Below, one piece after another: positions 60,771-64,000 of a DNA stretch of 64,000 bases. Source of the stretch: Lachnospiraceae bacterium (GTDB lineage Bacteria > Bacillota > Clostridia > Lachnospirales > Lachnospiraceae); assembly GCA_900199595.1 (NCBI GenBank), contig FZRB01000010.1:1-64000 (forward strand), written 5' to 3'. The notes beneath the pieces are model-generated. The model saw only the letters and a list, made by a program, of their open reading frames with translations. It searched no databases and was not told the origin of the DNA. The translations under genes and the position numbers were made by a program. The first letter of the stretch is position 1, and each line of letters starts with the position of its first letter.

Positions 60771-61515
60771 CTCCTAACAGAGAGATAACATCTATGATTT
60801 CGTTGAAGAATTCTTTTCTTGACTTACTTCCGCGAATAATCTCATTAAATATGCTTCCGTCCTTAATAAAAATAACTCTCTTCGCATAAGAAGCAGTAAA
60901 TGCGTCATGTGTTACCATGAGTATTGTTGCCGGGATAGACTCATTCAAATATTTAAAGCTCTCCAGGAGCATTTTACTGGACTTGGAATCAAGAGCACCT
61001 GTCGGTTCATCAGCTAATACCAGCTTGGGATTGGTAATAATAGCCCGGGCTGCTGCCACTCTCTGCTTCTGACCACCACTCATCTGATATGGATATTTGC
61101 TTAACACCTCTTCGATTCCCAGTGATTCGGAAATGCCCTTAATCTTTTCATCAATCTTAGCTGCGCCTACTCCCTGAATCGAAAGTGCCAATGCAATGTT
61201 CTCGTAGGCCGTCATCGTATCCAGAAGATTGAAATCCTGAAATATAAATCCAAGTTCCTCTCGTCTGAACTTGTTCAAAGCATTTCCCTTCAGCTTGGTA
61301 ATATCCCTTCCTGCCACATAGATATGCCCCGATGTTACCTTATCAATCGTTGAAATACAGTTAAGAAGTGTAGTCTTTCCACTTCCACTGGCTCCCATGA
61401 TTGCTACGAACTCTCCTTCATCCACTTCAAAGCTTATTCCATCTATTGCTTTGGTGAGGGACGACTTACTTCCGTAGTATTTTTCGATTGTATCGATTTT
61501 CAGTAGTCCTTCCAT
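60748..61515 (-). CDS. BceA-like ABC transporter ATP-binding protein
   Basis: A 255-residue ATPase. Walker A GASGSGKTTLLN, Q-loop FIFQDFNLLDTMTAYENIAL, signature MSGGQKQRVAAARAI, Walker B LVLADEPTGALDSKSS and switch His in TILMVTHDAFTASYA. The close fit to BceA/YxdL-type ATPases and the neighbours (BceB-like permease, BceS-like kinase, BceR-like regulator) indicate a detoxification module for cell-wall-active peptides. About 110 bases separate it from the kinase gene; that gap may hold a regulated promoter, but I see no clear consensus. Confidence 0.92.
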   Translation of the reverse strand: MEGLLKIDTIEKYYGSKSSLTKAIDGISFEVDEGEFVAIMGASGSGKTTLLNCISTIDKVTSGHIYVAGRDITKLKGNALNKFRREELGFIFQDFNLLDTMTAYENIALALSIQGVGAAKIDEKIKGISESLGIEEVLSKYPYQMSGGQKQRVAAARAIITNPKLVLADEPTGALDSKSSKMLLESFKYLNESIPATILMVTHDAFTASYAKRVIFIKDGSIFNEIIRGSKSRKEFFNEIIDVISLLGGDAGDAL

Positions 61516-61627
61516 TATTCCTCTTTACCTCTTTTCTTAATTTTTCTTCATCATACGCTTTAAGAAAGAGATAGTCGTTTTTCGTATATTACTTAATATT
61601 ACAAAGTTGTAATGTTGGTCCGGGTAT

Positions 61628-62701
61628 TTATACAACTTCATAAAACTTATCATTTGATATTATTATACTTACTCTTGTCCATTCACCCTGTTTAGAATCA
61701 ACACTGACCTTATGTCCCAGCTTCCTGCAAAGTTCCTTTACTATATACAGACCCATTCCTGTTGACTTCGTTCTTCTTTGTCCATTAAAACCGGTAAAGG
61801 ATTTCTCAAACACCCTTTTTAAATCCTCTTCCGGAATGCCGATTCCGTTATCTTCGAGAGTGATTCGAATATTATTTTCCCGTTCTATACTCCGGTCATC
61901 CAAAGATTCAACAATTATTTTTACAAATGATTCACCCTCATCCTTCTTATATTTGATACTGTTCGAAATCAGCTGTCCCATAATAAAGGTAAACCATTTC
62001 TGATCTGTATTAACAAACATCTCATTTATATCGATATCTCCTGTTTCTACCAGAAGACTCATCTCATTATCCTGAAGGTTTTCCCTATAGGTCATAGCTG
62101 TCTCATGAATAAGCTCGGCCACAGAAAACTTTGATATATGATAGTCCTTTTCCATACTTCCGGACCTCACATAATACAGCACCTGATTAACCAGCAACTC
62201 TATTCTTCTTGTTTCTGCAAGAAGCTTCCTGATATCATCGGTATTTTTTGTATTATCCAGGAGAATAAGATTATGCAGTTTCAGACTGATTGCAGATAAT
62301 GGCAGTTTGACTTCATGAAGCCACATTTCAATGTATTCAGAAAAATCCCTGTTATAGTTTTGATACAGTGCTACATTTTCTGCCATAGACTTATCTATCT
62401 CATACAGAGCATCCACTATAAGCTGTCCCTCCAGGAATTCCGGTCTATCCAATGTTTCAAGCACCAGATAGGCTTTATCCATCTGCAACACATTTTCCTG
62501 AAGTCCGTTATAGAATTTCTTCTTCCTGTTATAATCATATATAAATATGCTTATCCATGACACTAAAAAAAGACCGGTTATAAGTGCACTTGCAACCAGA
62601 TTAACCTTAAATACCAGCAGAAGCCATATGATTATTACGCATATGACCGCTGCCAGTATGATTTCTACTATTTTGTCCTTAAGATAATTACTAATTGTCA
62701 T
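61628..62701 (-). CDS. BceS-like intramembrane-sensing histidine kinase
   Basis: A 357-residue kinase with two closely spaced membrane segments near the N terminus (IVEIILAAVICVIIIWLLLV and ASALITGLFLVSWISIFIYD) and almost no extracytoplasmic loop. This is typical of kinases that sense through a partner permease. The phospho-acceptor region is EMWLHEVKLPLSAISLKLHN; the HExxLP arrangement is characteristic of BceS. The ATPase domain has GQLISNSIKYKKDEGES, LEDNGIGIPEEDL and STGMGLYIVKELCRKLGH. The start overlaps the regulator stop by four bases. Confidence 0.92.
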   Translation of the reverse strand: MTISNYLKDKIVEIILAAVICVIIIWLLLVFKVNLVASALITGLFLVSWISIFIYDYNRKKKFYNGLQENVLQMDKAYLVLETLDRPEFLEGQLIVDALYEIDKSMAENVALYQNYNRDFSEYIEMWLHEVKLPLSAISLKLHNLILLDNTKNTDDIRKLLAETRRIELLVNQVLYYVRSGSMEKDYHISKFSVAELIHETAMTYRENLQDNEMSLLVETGDIDINEMFVNTDQKWFTFIMGQLISNSIKYKKDEGESFVKIIVESLDDRSIERENNIRITLEDNGIGIPEEDLKRVFEKSFTGFNGQRRTKSTGMGLYIVKELCRKLGHKVSVDSKQGEWTRVSIIISNDKFYEVV

Positions 62702-63363
62702 AGAAGAATATAGCCCTGTCCCTTACGTGTTTCGATTGCATTTGCGACTCCGGCTTCAGCCAGTTTTCCCCTGAGTCTGCTGATATTCACAGTAAGCGCG
62801 TTGTCATTCAGATACTCGCTATTGTTCCAAAGATCTGTCATCAGCTCGTCGCGGCTGACAATCTGTCCTTTGTGGTTATAAAGAAATGAAAGTATCAGCA
62901 TCTCATTTTTAGAAATCACTGTTTCAATTCCGTCCTTACCGATTATCATACTCCGCCTGAAATCTATTTTGACACTCCGATACTCTCCAATCTCTGTACT
63001 TCCACCAAGTCTTTTAAAGATATTTCCGATACGAAGCAGAAGCAGTGTCGGATTATAGGGTTTTGTGACATAGTCATCAGCTCCATAACCCATAGATATC
63101 AGCTCGTCCCGCTGGGCATCACTACTGGTAACCATTATCACCGGAACATCAGATTTCTGTCTTACCTCACGCAGGATGTCTTTACCGTTTTTATAAGGAA
63201 GATTGATATCCAGCAATACCATATCCGGTGAAGATTCAAGTATATCCTCAACCGTATTCTCAAAGTTTGTGATGGTTTCTGCCTTATATCCGGAAGTCCC
63301 CAAAAGTATCACAATCTCATCTCTGATATTTTCCTCATCTTCAAGTACTAGTATACGTTTCAT
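62698..63363 (-). CDS. BceR-like OmpR-family response regulator
   Basis: A 221-residue regulator. Receiver: RILVLEDEENIRDEIVILL, phospho-Asp in MVLLDINLPYKNG, MVTSSDAQRDE and DDYVTKPYNPTLLLLRIG. The winged helix has ISKNEMLILSFLYNHKGQIV and ALTVNISRLRGKLAEAG. The frame is open 13 codons upstream, but GAGGATAAAACA before the ATG at 63363 and homology set the start at MKRILVLEDE. It overlaps the kinase gene and probably activates the downstream ABC genes when a peptide antibiotic is present, as in the known family. Confidence 0.92.
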   Translation of the reverse strand: MKRILVLEDEENIRDEIVILLGTSGYKAETITNFENTVEDILESSPDMVLLDINLPYKNGKDILREVRQKSDVPVIMVTSSDAQRDELISMGYGADDYVTKPYNPTLLLLRIGNIFKRLGGSTEIGEYRSVKIDFRRSMIIGKDGIETVISKNEMLILSFLYNHKGQIVSRDELMTDLWNNSEYLNDNALTVNISRLRGKLAEAGVANAIETRKGQGYILL

Positions 63364-63425
63364 TGTTTTATCCTCGGTTATATGACATACGCATTGCTCC
63401 ATTTTTTATGATACCTTTTTTTTAT

Positions 63426-63460
63426 GTGAGTGTCAAAAGTACCTTTGGACACTTATGTCA
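63426..63460. repeat. Palindromic repeat, short copy
   Basis: GAGTGTCAAAAGTACCTTTGGACACTTATGTCA-type palindrome with one mismatch in the arms (63429-63452 core). It has the same core as the copies at 9910, 12246 and 14601. It lies in the 100-base gap between the regulator gene and the MutS2-like gene. Confidence 0.65.
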
Positions 63461-63463
63461 TTA

Positions 63464-64000
63464 TTAAAAATCTTCAATCAGGGTTTCCTCTACAAACTTG
63501 CGTCCCATGTCATGCCTTAATTTTCTATTCTCTACTGAATCAAATATGATTGAGAAATCATAATCCTCAGGATACAGCTCCTCAGCTCTCACATGAAGCT
63601 TTACCCGTTTATGATTGATCCATATCTTTTTCCCTGCAACCTGTACACGTAGAACCCCTTTTTCATTTGCAGGTTCACACACTATTCCGATCTTCTTATC
63701 CGGATAAACCATCACGCTGTCCCCAAGTTTATAATCAACATCAATTTTAGCCTTTTTCTTTGGCTTCTTTATTTTCGTAATTCTTTCAGACGGTTCTTTT
63801 TTCCTTTTAGTTTTTTTATCATCAGTACTCTGGAACTTGTAGCCATCAACAGCAGCTTTTCCATAGGCCGCTTCAACTGCGGTACCTAACATTTCCTTTG
63901 ACATTCCCAGTCTGTCCGCTATGTAGAAAGCACAGCTTTCCCCGGCCTCTCCGATCACCATCTTATAAGTCGGCATCAGGGTTTCTCTGTCAAATGTCAT
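63464..64000 (-). CDS. MutS2-like DNA mismatch/recombination ATPase, C-terminal part
   Basis: Partial: the gene continues past the right edge, and the Met at the edge is internal. The visible 178 residues begin in the last part of the ATPase domain, where MTFDRETLMPTYKMVIGEAG and ESCAFYIADRLGMSKEML match the MutS2 core motif preceding the C-terminal helices. A Lys-rich linker (KRKKEPSERITKIKKPKKKA) and a small beta-rich domain (YKLGDSVMVYPDKKIGIV) follow, ending in FVEETLIEDF. The usual C-terminal Smr nuclease domain appears to be absent, so this may be a MutS2-like paralogue without Smr. Confidence 0.75.
   Translation of the reverse strand: MTFDRETLMPTYKMVIGEAGESCAFYIADRLGMSKEMLGTAVEAAYGKAAVDGYKFQSTDDKKTKRKKEPSERITKIKKPKKKAKIDVDYKLGDSVMVYPDKKIGIVCEPANEKGVLRVQVAGKKIWINHKRVKLHVRAEELYPEDYDFSIIFDSVENRKLRHDMGRKFVEETLIEDF

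Noticed and set aside
1-64000. CRISPR arrays, tRNA, rRNA or intact insertion sequences
   Set aside because: No regularly spaced direct repeats, no tRNA-like cloverleaf with conserved TTCGAATC-type arms and no transposase frame were seen; the structured element at 40898-41080 lacks tRNA features.

Overview
The window looks like chromosome of an anaerobic, AT-rich Firmicute of the Lachnospiraceae, most like Butyrivibrio or Pseudobutyrivibrio. This is an inference from gene content: many GGDEF proteins, EFR1-type flavodoxin-ferredoxin proteins, plant-polysaccharide hydrolases (GH43, GH27), XRE-REC response regulators, LytS-type kinases, a BceRS-like module and clostridial-type ribosome binding sites. 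I saw no rRNA, tRNA, CRISPR array or intact transposon.

Layout, 0-23 kb. A diguanylate cyclase (DGC), an XRE-REC regulator with a LytS-like kinase, proC, a REC-GGDEF-EAL protein and a GH43 enzyme come first. A thiamin salvage operon follows, with a consensus promoter, a TPP riboswitch and a terminator ahead of thiM, thiE, a HAD phosphatase, thiD and cytX. Next come a PEBP-like lipoprotein, an EFR1 protein, an NmrA-like protein, an unknown protein, a PAS-GGDEF-PAS protein, an aldo/keto reductase, a nitroreductase and a MATE exporter. A cyclic-di-GMP riboswitch then drives a 70-residue acidic protein, next to another DGC. Between these lie gene remnants: an ATPase piece, a PEBP lipoprotein with a large internal deletion and a short frame that has lost its ATG.

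Layout, 22.7-41 kb. Two very large helical proteins of no recognised family (1426 and about 958 residues) flank a three-gene set: hybrid sensor kinase, orphan sugar-binding lipoprotein and DGC. After an MmcQ-alkyltransferase fusion and an acetyltransferase, a segment of visibly higher GC (about 37.7-40.7 kb: EFR1, LysR, esterase) looks acquired. It is bordered by copies of a structured repeat.

Layout, 41-64 kb, nearly all on the minus strand. This part holds an ATP-pyrophosphatase-only GMP synthase, an AGE-family epimerase, an ABC exporter with its two-component system, and a run of SstT, NhaC-family antiporter, a repeat-containing lipoprotein and an alpha-galactosidase. Upstream of that run is a BceRS/BceAB-like module followed by a methyltransferase, an acyltransferase and a REC-HPt hybrid kinase. 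The window ends inside a MutS2-like gene.

Themes. Four DGCs with intact GGDEF motifs, one EAL phosphodiesterase and one c-di-GMP riboswitch lie within 28 kb. Dispersed palindromic repeats are frequent: a family built on a GTGTCAAAAG/CTTTTGACAC palindrome, and a larger element with a 24-bp inverted repeat enclosing three hairpins. The best candidates for something undescribed are the riboswitch-controlled small acidic protein, the pair of giant proteins sharing a GWxxxEL motif, and the cloverleaf-like repeat.
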